Shown here: in pieces, positions 34,405-42,350 of the stretch
Layout: every line of letters begins with the position of its first letter
Position numbering within the stretch: position 1 is the stretch's first letter
NCBI RefSeq assembly: GCF_001544455.2
Contig: NZ_FCOC02000014.1
Span: 62,001-126,000, forward strand
DNA: 64,000 nucleotides
Reading direction: 5' to 3'
From: Caballeronia sordidicola
GTDB taxonomy: Bacteria; Pseudomonadota; Gammaproteobacteria; Burkholderiales; Burkholderiaceae
The notes under the pieces: model-generated
Databases searched by the model: none
The model's input: only the letters and a program-made list of their open reading frames with translations
What the model was told of the DNA's origin: nothing
Made by a program: the position numbers and the translations under genes

Positions 34405-35508
34405 ATGCTCACTGTCCCAACCCGTTTGCGTCTACGCGAACGCGTGATGTACGCCGCCATTGCGTCGATTGCGGCGTCATTGCTGATCCTGCAAGGCGGC
34501 TGCAATTCCCGCGATGCAACACCGGGCACTGCATCGGCCAGCAGCGTCGAGGCCACGAAGGTCACTTACTTCAAGTATCCCGACAATCCCGCGTTCGACC
34601 TCGTTTATCTCGCGGACAAGCTGGGTTACTTCGATGGCACCAGCACGCGTCCGAAATACGTGGGCAAAGTATCGGCGCCACAGATCATTCCTCTGGTCGG
34701 CACGGGCGAGATCGACTTCGGTACGCGCATGGTGCCACTCGTGATCTCCGCAATCGCAAGCGGGGCCGACATCAAGGTCGTATCCGCCGGCGGCGAGACA
34801 TTGCCCGACGCACCGCATATGAAGTACTTCTCGCGCAAGGACTCCGGCATCACGCAGCCCAAGGACTTCGAAGGCAAGACGGTAGCGTTCAACAGTTTTG
34901 GCGCATGCGCGGAGTTCGTCACCAAGAAATATCTCTCGCAGCATGGCGTGGATGTTTCAAAAGTGAACTGGCTGGTCGTTCCCGACAACCAGTCGCAACA
35001 GGCGCTGGTCACGAAGAACGTGGACATCGCGATCATTCACCCGCCGTTCTCCGGCGCAGCCGAACACGACCCGCAACTTCACAAGCTCTGGAGCGACTGG
35101 GACGAGGATCACGGCCTTGGCGGAATGGCCCCTTATAGCGTGAACGGCGGGTTTGCACGCGCGCATCCGCAAGCGGTACGCGACTTCGTAACCGCCATTG
35201 CCAAGGCTGGAAACTGGGTCAACGCGCATCCCGATGAGGCCCGCAAGCTGACCGCCGAACGGCTGGGAATCGATGTCGATGTAGTCGAGCGTTATGCCTA
35301 CGTCAAGGACCTCGTCGTGACCACGCCGCCGATCCAGTACTACATCGATATCCTCGAACAAGCGGGCAAGATTCCAAAGGGCAAGGTGAAAGTCGAGGAC
35401 GTGTACACCAACGAATTCAATCCGTATGCGCAGCCTCCCGCGCGAGCGAATGCATCAACGAATGCAGGCAAGTCCGCGATGAATGCGCCGGCGGAAGCGG
35501 CATCGTGA
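34405..35508 (+). CDS. ABC transporter substrate-binding protein, NMT1/SsuA-like
   Basis: 367 residues from ATG 34405 (AGGTG upstream). The N-terminus has a basic stretch, a hydrophobic core and LILQGGC, an imperfect lipobox, so lipoprotein anchoring is possible. The mature chain starts VTYFKYPDNPAFDLVYLADKLGYFDG and shows VGTGEIDFGTRMVPLVISAIASGADIKVV, the pattern of nitrate/sulfonate/taurine-type binding proteins. A low-complexity Ala-rich tail ends it. Its stop overlaps the ATPase start (GTGA at 35505-35508). The substrate is unassigned. Confidence 0.9.
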   Translation: MLTVPTRLRLRERVMYAAIASIAASLLILQGGCNSRDATPGTASASSVEATKVTYFKYPDNPAFDLVYLADKLGYFDGTSTRPKYVGKVSAPQIIPLVGTGEIDFGTRMVPLVISAIASGADIKVVSAGGETLPDAPHMKYFSRKDSGITQPKDFEGKTVAFNSFGACAEFVTKKYLSQHGVDVSKVNWLVVPDNQSQQALVTKNVDIAIIHPPFSGAAEHDPQLHKLWSDWDEDHGLGGMAPYSVNGGFARAHPQAVRDFVTAIAKAGNWVNAHPDEARKLTAERLGIDVDVVERYAYVKDLVVTTPPIQYYIDILEQAGKIPKGKVKVEDVYTNEFNPYAQPPARANASTNAGKSAMNAPAEAAS

Positions 35509-36350
35509 GCAGCGTGCCGCTTCATCATGGCAAGATCGTCGCCGAGCAGCTGGGCCTTGCCTACATCGATCAGGGAACGCCGGGGCGCTCACGCAGCAAC
35601 GTTGTGCTTCACGATTTCAACCTGTCAGTGCGAGAGGGTGAATTCCTTTCGGTGCTGGGACCGAGCGGCTGCGGCAAATCGAGCTTCCTCAACATACTCG
35701 CCGGACTCGTGCCGCAGACCCGCGGCGATGTGCGCATAGACGGACAGATCCTCAGCGGCGTCAGTCGCAAGCTGGGTGTCGTGTTTCAGGGGTATGCGCT
35801 GTTCCCGTGGCGTACCGTCATGGAGAACATTGAAATCGGTCTTGAGATTCGCGATGTGAAACGGGCCGAACGCCGTGCTGAAGCCGCGCGATTTCTGTCG
35901 CTCGTCGGATTGCAAGCGTATGGCGATCATTACCCGCACCAGCTTTCAGGCGGCATGCGCCAACGCGTTGCCATTGCACGCGCGCTGGCATACGGACCCG
36001 AAGTGCTGTTGATGGACGAGCCCTTCGGTGCGCTCGATGCTCAAACGCGCGAGTCGTTGCAAAGCGAACTACTTGGCATTTGGGAGAAGAGCGCAAAGAC
36101 GGTGGTGTTCATCACACACAGCATAGACGAAGCGATATTTCTTTCTGACCGCGTGGCGATCATGACGCGCGGTCCCGGCAGGATCAAGGAAATCGTCGAT
36201 ATCACGCTGCCACGGCCGCGCGATGAGACCGTGCGAAATTCGACGGAGTTCCTGGCGTTGCGGCAACGCGCCTGGAGCCTGCTGAAAACCGAGGTCGCCG
36301 AAGTACGCAATGCGCCTGCTCAAGAGCAAACAAGGACCGTCCATGCGTAA
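35505..36350 (+). CDS. ABC transporter ATPase, SsuB/TauB-like
   Basis: 281 residues from GTG 35505, which overlaps the previous stop as GTGA. Walker A is GPSGCGKSSFLN, the Q-loop is in VVFQGYALFPWRTVMENI, the signature is LSGGMRQRVAIARAL, Walker B is LLMDEPFGALD, and the switch His is in FITHSIDEA. All ATPase motifs are intact. This is the nitrate/sulfonate/taurine subgroup that works with the downstream permease. Confidence 0.95.
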   Translation: MSSVPLHHGKIVAEQLGLAYIDQGTPGRSRSNVVLHDFNLSVREGEFLSVLGPSGCGKSSFLNILAGLVPQTRGDVRIDGQILSGVSRKLGVVFQGYALFPWRTVMENIEIGLEIRDVKRAERRAEAARFLSLVGLQAYGDHYPHQLSGGMRQRVAIARALAYGPEVLLMDEPFGALDAQTRESLQSELLGIWEKSAKTVVFITHSIDEAIFLSDRVAIMTRGPGRIKEIVDITLPRPRDETVRNSTEFLALRQRAWSLLKTEVAEVRNAPAQEQTRTVHA

Positions 36351-37221
36351 TCGATCAACTGCTACCGCCGTCTTTGCTGCGAGCGAGCCATTCGCATCCG
36401 ATGCATCCAACAGCGCTGCCGGCTCGCCATTAAAAGAACCTTCGCCGCTGCGCATTCATGCCGTGCGTGTCTTCGAACGCAGCATTGCGCTGATTGGATT
36501 CCTGCTGTTGTGGGAGTTGCTGCCGCGCCTTGGCATTGTCAGCTCGGCGTATCTCAGTCCACCGTCGTCGGTCATGATCGCAATCGCGCATCTCTTCGAT
36601 ACCGGCGAAGTCTGGAAGCACATTGGCGCCAGTGCGTTCCGGTCGCTCGCCGGGTTGTTGCTCGCCGTCGCGGCCGGAATTGTCGGCGGATTTTTGCTGG
36701 GCTGGTTCCGGCGTGTCGAACGCGTCGCCGATCCCCTTTACCAATTGCTGCGGCAGGTCTCCGCATTCGCGTTGTTTCCTGTGTTCATGCTTTTTCTTGG
36801 CATTGGGGAATCGTCGAAGATCGCGATCATCGTGTGGGCCGCATTCTGGCCGGTGCTGCTCAACACGCTGTCTGGCGTAAAGCAGGTCGAGCGAATCTTT
36901 ATCGATTGCGCCCGGTCGATGGGCGCCACGCAAGGCTTTATCTTTGCGAAGGTTATTTTGCCTGCGGCCTTGCCGCAGATACTGACAGGCATCCGCCTTG
37001 CCGGCGCATACAGCATCACCGCGCTGGTCGCCGCTGAAATGATCGGTGCGCGCTCGGGCCTTGGTTTCTACACGCTGAACTCGCAGGAGACTTTTCAGAT
37101 TCCCGATATGTACGCGGGTATCGTATTGCTTGCGCTCTTTGGCTTGCTGATCAACTACGGCCTGTCGTTGCTCGAACGCAAGCTGCTGCGCTGGCGTGTT
37201 GGCATTACACAAAATGGCTAG
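36343..37221 (+). CDS. ABC transporter permease, SsuC/TauC-like
   Basis: 292 residues from ATG 36343, which overlaps the ATPase stop by 8 bp and has AAGGA upstream; the frame is open 11 codons further. Six or so hydrophobic segments are present. The inner-membrane coupling motif is FIDCARSMGATQGFIFAKVILPAALPQILTGIRLAGAYSITALVAAEMIGA, typical of BPD-type permeases. Its stop overlaps the start of the next gene, so the operon is very tightly packed. Confidence 0.94.
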   Translation: MRNRSTATAVFAASEPFASDASNSAAGSPLKEPSPLRIHAVRVFERSIALIGFLLLWELLPRLGIVSSAYLSPPSSVMIAIAHLFDTGEVWKHIGASAFRSLAGLLLAVAAGIVGGFLLGWFRRVERVADPLYQLLRQVSAFALFPVFMLFLGIGESSKIAIIVWAAFWPVLLNTLSGVKQVERIFIDCARSMGATQGFIFAKVILPAALPQILTGIRLAGAYSITALVAAEMIGARSGLGFYTLNSQETFQIPDMYAGIVLLALFGLLINYGLSLLERKLLRWRVGITQNG

Positions 37222-38083
37222 CGATAGCGCTCGCTTTCCCAATTCCTGGTCATGGTCAAGCACGCGCAATCGCGCGGCCGCTTTTTTGCTGGTTCTCGTA
37301 CTTGCCGGCGTGGCGTTAAGCCAGTTTGTCAGTCTTGAGAGGCCGTTCGCGGCGGCACGTCTTCGCGGCACGCTGATTGTCGCCGTGCCACCACGGCCCG
37401 CACCCGTGTTGAACGTCGGCCACGTGGATCGTACGTTGCGCTCGCCTGACCCTTTGTCGGCCGCATTGGCCGCTGACCTGGGACGCCGTCTCGGATTATC
37501 TGTCGACCTGCTGCTTCGCGATCCTGATTCAGCAGCGGCCGCCGTCGCGACGGGAAAGGCAGATGTAGCAATCGATGGCCTGCCGTTTCAACCGAATGCA
37601 TCGCTATCTTTTGCCCCCGTCTCTTACGCGAACGGCCGAGGCCTGGGACTCGTCCTGCGCCACGGACAGGTCCACGACTGGGAAGACTTGCATGCGGGAT
37701 CGATCTGCACGTCGACGGGCAACGTGTACGGTTCTCGCGCCGCGAAACTGCACGGCGCGCGCCTTCTGGCGTTCGATCGCCCGCTGGACGCGCTGCTGGC
37801 CTTCCAGGCCGGCGAATGCACCGCATTGGTGGACGACGAGCTCATCATCAAGTCATTATTGAAGCAACCCGACTGGAGCTATTACAGGGTACTTCCCGGC
37901 GCCATCGCGCCCACGCCCGCATTCATTGCGACTCCCGGCGGCGATGCCGCAAGCATGCGTTTCATCTATACCGCCGTGCGCGGCTGGCGCCAGAGCCGAT
38001 GGCTTGCAACCGTGCGCGAGACGGTAGCCAAGCAGCTTGCCTTCGACATGTTCATCGCCGAGAACGACTTGTACTGTCACTGA
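37214..38083 (+). CDS. Membrane-anchored second solute-binding protein in the SsuABC-like operon
   Basis: 289 residues from ATG 37214, overlapping the permease stop by 8 bp. A hydrophobic segment near residues 20-38 (AAAFLLVLVLAGVALSQFV) is an uncleaved anchor or signal. The rest resembles the type 3 (amino-acid-type) binding fold: LRGTLIVAVPPRPAPV, PLSAALAADLGRRLGLSVDLLLRD, ATGKADVAIDGLPFQ, ALLAFQAGECTALVDDELI. A second binding protein of a different family in an SsuABC-like operon is unusual. It may broaden specificity or act as a sensor. Confidence 0.75.
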   Translation: MASDSARFPNSWSWSSTRNRAAAFLLVLVLAGVALSQFVSLERPFAAARLRGTLIVAVPPRPAPVLNVGHVDRTLRSPDPLSAALAADLGRRLGLSVDLLLRDPDSAAAAVATGKADVAIDGLPFQPNASLSFAPVSYANGRGLGLVLRHGQVHDWEDLHAGSICTSTGNVYGSRAAKLHGARLLAFDRPLDALLAFQAGECTALVDDELIIKSLLKQPDWSYYRVLPGAIAPTPAFIATPGGDAASMRFIYTAVRGWRQSRWLATVRETVAKQLAFDMFIAENDLYCH

Positions 38084-38173
38084 CGCGGCTCGCCATCAGA
38101 CCCGGAGTTACCCGAATCCACCGTATACCCTAAGCCCGCTTATCTTGTAGTTGCTTCATTCATCACCTATCCT

Positions 38174-38187
38174 CTGAAACGTTTCAG
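38174..38187. promoter_or_regulatory. LacI-type operator upstream of the LacI gene
   Basis: CTGAAACGTTTCAG is a perfect 14-bp palindrome with the central CG expected for LacI/GalR proteins. It lies 22 bp before the LacI start codon, so autoregulation is likely. The same core recurs at 39256-39267. Confidence 0.85.
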
Positions 38188-38208
38188 TCGATAGCGAGTG
38201 GGCTTTCC

Positions 38209-39258
38209 ATGCGCGTTTCTGACAGAACCGTTCCCACGCTGCGTGATGTCGCGAATGCGGCGGAAGTGTCTGTCGGCACGGCGTCGAAGGTACTCTCCGG
38301 CGCATCGGGCGTGAGCGCCGAGCGTGCACGCCGCGTCTGGGATGCCGCACGTCGAATGGGCTATCGGCGAAATGGAATCGCAGCGGATCTGCGCCGCGGC
38401 CGTCCGACTTCCATAGGTCTGGTCCTCCCCGACCTCACGAACCCGTTCTTCGTCGATATCGCGCGCGCCCTCGAAACGCATGCGCTTCAGCACGGTTACC
38501 AGCTCATCCTGGCTCACGCCGGCGAGGACCCGGAACGCGAAACGGAACGCATCCGCTTTGTCATGTCTCGTCAGGTTGCAGGCATGATCGTCATCCCGTG
38601 CAGCGGTTATCAACGCGCTCAACACGCAATTGCCGAGGCCCGCGAATGTCATGTGCCGCTCGTCATGGCGGATCGCGTGGACGACACTTTCCCTGCAAAC
38701 ACGGTGACGACCAATAGCCGCAGCGCGTCCGCCGAAGGAACCGCGCACCTCATTGCGCTTGGTCACAAGCGCATTGCGTTCCTGGTGAACACACTCAAGC
38801 TTGTGAACTCACGGGAGCGCGCCGAAGGCTACATGGACGCAATGCACAACGCCAACCTCGACACATACGTTTCTGTGGTCGAATGTGGTATGACAGCCGC
38901 GCAAAGCCACGCGGCGACGTTGAAGATCTTGAGCGGCTCGATGCGTCCGACCGCCCTCTTCACCGGCTGCAATGTCACCACATTGGGCGCGCTGCGCGCC
39001 ATTCGCGATGCCGACTTGCGGATTCCCCTGGACGTGTCACTGCTTTCCTTTGACGACGCCCCGTGGATGTCCGTACTGCGGCCGTATCTCACTTCGATCC
39101 GCCAGCCTGTGGAAGCCATCGGCCATGCTATCTGGCAGTTGATGCTCAAGCTCTTGAGCGGCCAGCAGGATGAATGTGTTCATTTGAGTTTTACGGCGGA
39201 GTTACTGGTGCGTGAAAGCACGGCACACGCGCCCGCCGAAACTGCTGTATCTGGATGA
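38209..39258 (+). CDS. LacI/GalR-family transcriptional regulator
   Basis: 349 residues from ATG 38209. The HTH and hinge helix are clear: TLRDVANAAEVSVGTASKVLSGASGVSAERARRVWDAARRMGYRRNGIAADLRRGR. The effector domain follows, with SIGLVLPDLTNPFFVDIARALE and LLSFDDAPWMSVLRPYLTSIRQPVEAIGHAIWQLMLKLL. Perfect palindromes flank the gene at 38174-38187 and 39256-39267; the second overlaps this gene's stop. The downstream MFS gene is the likely target. Confidence 0.94.
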   Translation: MRVSDRTVPTLRDVANAAEVSVGTASKVLSGASGVSAERARRVWDAARRMGYRRNGIAADLRRGRPTSIGLVLPDLTNPFFVDIARALETHALQHGYQLILAHAGEDPERETERIRFVMSRQVAGMIVIPCSGYQRAQHAIAEARECHVPLVMADRVDDTFPANTVTTNSRSASAEGTAHLIALGHKRIAFLVNTLKLVNSRERAEGYMDAMHNANLDTYVSVVECGMTAAQSHAATLKILSGSMRPTALFTGCNVTTLGALRAIRDADLRIPLDVSLLSFDDAPWMSVLRPYLTSIRQPVEAIGHAIWQLMLKLLSGQQDECVHLSFTAELLVRESTAHAPAETAVSG

Positions 39259-39267
39259 AACGTTTCA
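39256..39267. promoter_or_regulatory. LacI-type operator before the MFS transporter gene
   Basis: TGAAACGTTTCA, identical to the core of the site at 38174-38187. It overlaps the LacI stop codon and lies 35 bp upstream of the MFS start, well placed to repress that gene. Confidence 0.85.
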
Positions 39268-39302
39268 GACGAATCACGACCTAAAAACAGGAGACATGGC
39301 GA

Positions 39303-40637
39303 ATGGACCTCGAGAAACGTACCCTTGCCCGCGTGACCGCGCGGCTAGTGCCCTTCCTTATTCTTTGTTATTTCATCGCGTATCTGGACCGCGTGAATGT
39401 CGGCTTTGCGGCATTGCAAATGAACAAGGACCTTGGATTTTCACCTAGCGCTTTTGGCTTTGGCGCAGGCATTTTCTTCATCGCGTATTTCTTCTTCGAA
39501 GTGCCGTCCAATTTGCTGCTCGAGAAATTCGGCGCGCGCAGATGGATTGCACGGATCATGTTCACCTGGGGCATCCTCGCAGGCGCGATGGCTTTCATTC
39601 CGCATATAGCACGGTATACGGGGATGTCCGCCGCGCACGTGTTCTACGCGCTGCGCGTTCTGCTCGGGATTGCCGAAGCGGGATTTTTCCCCGGCATCAT
39701 CTTCTTGCTGACGCTCTGGTTTCCCGGCGCTTATCGCGGGCGTGTAGTCGGTTACTTCATGGTCGCGATCCCGTTGTCCACAGTCATTGGTGCGCCTATC
39801 TCCGGTGCGCTGCTCAACATGGACAAGCTTGGTGGTCTTGCCGGCTGGCAATGGGTGTATCTGATCGAAGCGTTGCCGGCCTTGCTTCTCGCATTCGCGG
39901 TGCTAGCCTATCTCACCGACAAACCCGCCGACGCAAAGTGGCTCAGCGACGAAGAGCGCGACTGGCTCGTCAACCGCCAGGCTGAGGAGCGCAAGCAACG
40001 CGAAGCCGTACGCAGCTTCAGCGTCAAGGAAGCGCTGTTCAATCCGCGCGTGCTTGCCGTTGCACTGATCTATTTCGGTGCGAATGCAACGAATTACGGC
40101 TTGAGCTTCTTCTTGCCGCAGATCGTTAAGGGGTTCGGCCTGACGAATGTGCAAACGGGACTGGTGACGTCGCTGCCCTACGTTGTGGGTGCAATCAGCA
40201 TGGTGTACTGGGGACGTCATTCGGACCGCAAACTCGAGCGCAAATGGCATGTAGCGATTGCATTACTGGTTGCGGCCGGCGGAATCGCGGCATCGACCGC
40301 GCTGGACAATCCGGTACTGAAAATGATCGCGCTGTCGATTGCCGGCTTTGGCATCTTCGGCTGCCTGCCCGTTATCTGGACATTGCCCGCGGCATTTCTT
40401 TCAGGCGCGGCGGCAGCAGGCGGCATTGCCGCTGTGAACTCCCTTGGCAATCTTGCGGGCTTTTTCGGACCCTATGCGATGGGCTGGATCAAGGACAGCA
40501 CCGGCAGTTTCGCAGCCGGACTGCTGTGCCTCTCGGGCGCTGGGCTGGTGGGCGTTGCCGCCGTGCTGCTGCTCAAACACGATACGGCCCTGGAAAGCGC
40601 GCCGCGCGGCACGTTTGCCGAAGAACGCCATACGTGA
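39303..40637 (+). CDS. MFS transporter, anion:cation symporter (ACS) family
   Basis: 444 residues with GGAG before ATG 39303. About twelve membrane helices begin ARLVPFLILCYFIAYLDRVNVGFAALQMNKDLGFSPSAFGFGAGIFFIAYFFFEVPSNLLLEKFGAR, the signature of tartrate, glucarate and phthalate transporters. It should take up an organic anion with protons across the inner membrane. No catabolic enzyme gene follows, so the substrate is open. The adjacent LacI regulator and its operator indicate induction by that substrate. Confidence 0.92.
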   Translation: MDLEKRTLARVTARLVPFLILCYFIAYLDRVNVGFAALQMNKDLGFSPSAFGFGAGIFFIAYFFFEVPSNLLLEKFGARRWIARIMFTWGILAGAMAFIPHIARYTGMSAAHVFYALRVLLGIAEAGFFPGIIFLLTLWFPGAYRGRVVGYFMVAIPLSTVIGAPISGALLNMDKLGGLAGWQWVYLIEALPALLLAFAVLAYLTDKPADAKWLSDEERDWLVNRQAEERKQREAVRSFSVKEALFNPRVLAVALIYFGANATNYGLSFFLPQIVKGFGLTNVQTGLVTSLPYVVGAISMVYWGRHSDRKLERKWHVAIALLVAAGGIAASTALDNPVLKMIALSIAGFGIFGCLPVIWTLPAAFLSGAAAAGGIAAVNSLGNLAGFFGPYAMGWIKDSTGSFAAGLLCLSGAGLVGVAAVLLLKHDTALESAPRGTFAEERHT

Positions 40638-41170
40638 AGGGTCCGATCAGAATGCGGTGTTTTCGCTTGCGATGGCTTTCCTTCGCGAGCGAAAACCGAT
40701 CATCCATCAATTGTCCTTCCCGCCAGGCTCCAAAGCCGGCGCATGTCCCAATCGTAAGCACCGTCCGCGGTTGTGAGCCAAGCAACTTTGAATCCCACAC
40801 AGAAGACGCGATCACAATACCGACCGGCAATGATTAGCCGAATACGGAACGTGCGGCCATTGGCCTCACCCATGTGAAAATTTTCCGCCTCTGAGTTGAT
40901 TCGTAATCCAAAGTAGTTTTATTAGCCAAAATCTTGATCTGAATAAACGAAAGTCGTGACCGCACCTGTTATTGACCAACGCAAGCATGCCCAGCAACGC
41001 CGCCTTGTCGGACCGGACACCTGACGCGGTACATCGCTGCTACGGCATCGACCCGAAACACAGCGGCATTTTTGGATGTTTCAGCCAGTTCCACCTGCAC
41101 GATCACCGTCCCAAACCAAGTTGTTACCGGAAGTCGTCAGCCATTCGAGCACACCCAGCAAACCTCATAA
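40638..41170. other. Gene-poor region after the MFS transporter
   Basis: About 530 bp without a convincing gene. A short plus-strand frame at 40972-41253 includes HRCYGIDPKHSGIFGC, faintly like the start of an IS110-type transposase, but it lacks a start context and the rest of the protein. I see no terminator or repeat in this stretch. Confidence 0.4.
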
Positions 41171-41245
41171 CGCGACGATTCGCCGTTGCTAAGCGAACAC
41201 TTTTTCAAAGCCAGATGGTTCGCTTAGCAACGTTAAATCATCGCG
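41171..41245. repeat. Long imperfect inverted repeat with a T-run, upstream of rpfF
   Basis: Arms of 28 nt (41171-41198 and 41218-41245) match at 24 positions. The inner 15 bp (CGTTGCTAAGCGAAC) are perfect and the loop is 19 nt. Six T residues follow at 41246-41251. Transcribed rightward it would form a very stable hairpin with a U-tail. It starts 218 bp upstream of the rpfF ATG and could be an attenuator or terminator, or a remnant of a small mobile repeat. Confidence 0.75.
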
Positions 41246-41388
41246 TTTTTTGAGCCAATTTTGACGCGTCATTAATGCTTTGCGCGAGTGTGGGTTTCCC
41301 CTCGTATACCCCATCCGATATGAAATTCTGTGCTTTACCCTCTCATGGCTTTACCCAAGTTCAACCCTTTTTAAATTGGATCATCGCC

Positions 41389-42267
41389 ATGAACCTTAAA
41401 AACAACCCAGCTTGCCGTCCCTTCCTCGAGGCCGGAGACCTGTCACAAATTTCCGCATATTACGAGGAAGAACGCCGCACCATGTGGATGATGCTTCGTT
41501 CACGTCCACGTCCCTGTTTCACGCAAGAACTCGTCAATGACATCATTGATCTCGCGCGCGCCGCAAGAGAGTCAGGCTTGCGCTTTGACTTCTGGGTCAC
41601 CGGTTCTCTCGTTCCGGATATCTTCAATGTAGGCGGCGATCTCGATTTCTTTGTCGATGCCATTCGATCCGGGCGGCGTGAATTGCTGATGGCTTATGCA
41701 CGCTCATGTATCGACGGACTCCATGAAATCTATAGCGGATTCGGGACCGGCGCCATATCCATTGCAATGGTCGAAGGCACGGCATTGGGAGGTGGATTCG
41801 AGTCAGCCTTGGCACACCATTTTCTGCTCGCGCAGAACGATGCAAAAATGGGTTTCCCTGAAATAGCCTTTAATCTCTTTCCCGGCATGGGCGGTTATTC
41901 ACTGGTCGAACGCAAGGCCGGCATGCGGCTGGCCGAAGAGTTGATCAGTACCGGAGAAGCGCATACCGGCGACTGGTACGCGGAGAAGGGAATTGTCGAT
42001 CAGACGTTCCAGCCCGGCGACGCATTCCTCGCGACGCGCACCTTCATAGATGGCGTCCGTCCCAAGCTCAACGGCATTCGCGCAATGATCAAGGCGCGGC
42101 AACGCGTACTGGCGTTGCCGCGCGCTGAACTGATCGAGATTACCGAGGACTGGGTGCGGGCCGCTTTCACAATTGAAGAGAAGGACCTGGCTTTCATGGA
42201 GCGGCTGGTGATGTTGCAAAACCGCCGTGTGTCCAAGCTGAAGATGGCGAACCTCGACCATCATTAA
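41389..42267 (+). CDS. rpfF: RpfF, cis-2-dodecenoic acid (BDSF) synthase
   Basis: 292 residues from ATG 41389, chosen because MNLKNNPACRPFLEAGDLSQ matches the start of Burkholderia RpfF; the frame is open 38 codons upstream. The crotonase fold has both catalytic acids: Glu138 in ALGGGFESALAHH and Glu158 in GFPEIAFNLFPGMGG. The enzyme dehydrates and hydrolyses 3-hydroxydodecanoyl-ACP to make the diffusible signal BDSF in the cytoplasm. The receptor gene rpfR is convergent 54 bp away. A terminator at 42318-42350 ends this transcript. Confidence 0.95.
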   Translation: MNLKNNPACRPFLEAGDLSQISAYYEEERRTMWMMLRSRPRPCFTQELVNDIIDLARAARESGLRFDFWVTGSLVPDIFNVGGDLDFFVDAIRSGRRELLMAYARSCIDGLHEIYSGFGTGAISIAMVEGTALGGGFESALAHHFLLAQNDAKMGFPEIAFNLFPGMGGYSLVERKAGMRLAEELISTGEAHTGDWYAEKGIVDQTFQPGDAFLATRTFIDGVRPKLNGIRAMIKARQRVLALPRAELIEITEDWVRAAFTIEEKDLAFMERLVMLQNRRVSKLKMANLDHH

Positions 42268-42317
42268 GCTGCATCAGGCTTCACTAACGCTCTTTGGTCA
42301 GGCTCTTTAACCAGGAG

Positions 42318-42350
42318 AAGCTCAGGCGATAAGCCTGAGCTTTCTTTTTT
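42318..42350 (+). terminator. rpfF rho-independent terminator inside the rpfR 3' end
   Basis: A perfect 10-bp stem (AAGCTCAGGC and GCCTGAGCTT) with loop GATAA is followed by TCTTTTTT. On the other strand the same bases are the last nine codons and stop of rpfR, so one sequence serves both functions. Confidence 0.9.

Noticed and set aside
40972..41253. Possible IS110-type transposase remnant (HRCYGIDPKHSGIFGC)
   Set aside because: Only a few residues resemble the motif; no other transposase motif, target repeat or terminal sequence is visible.
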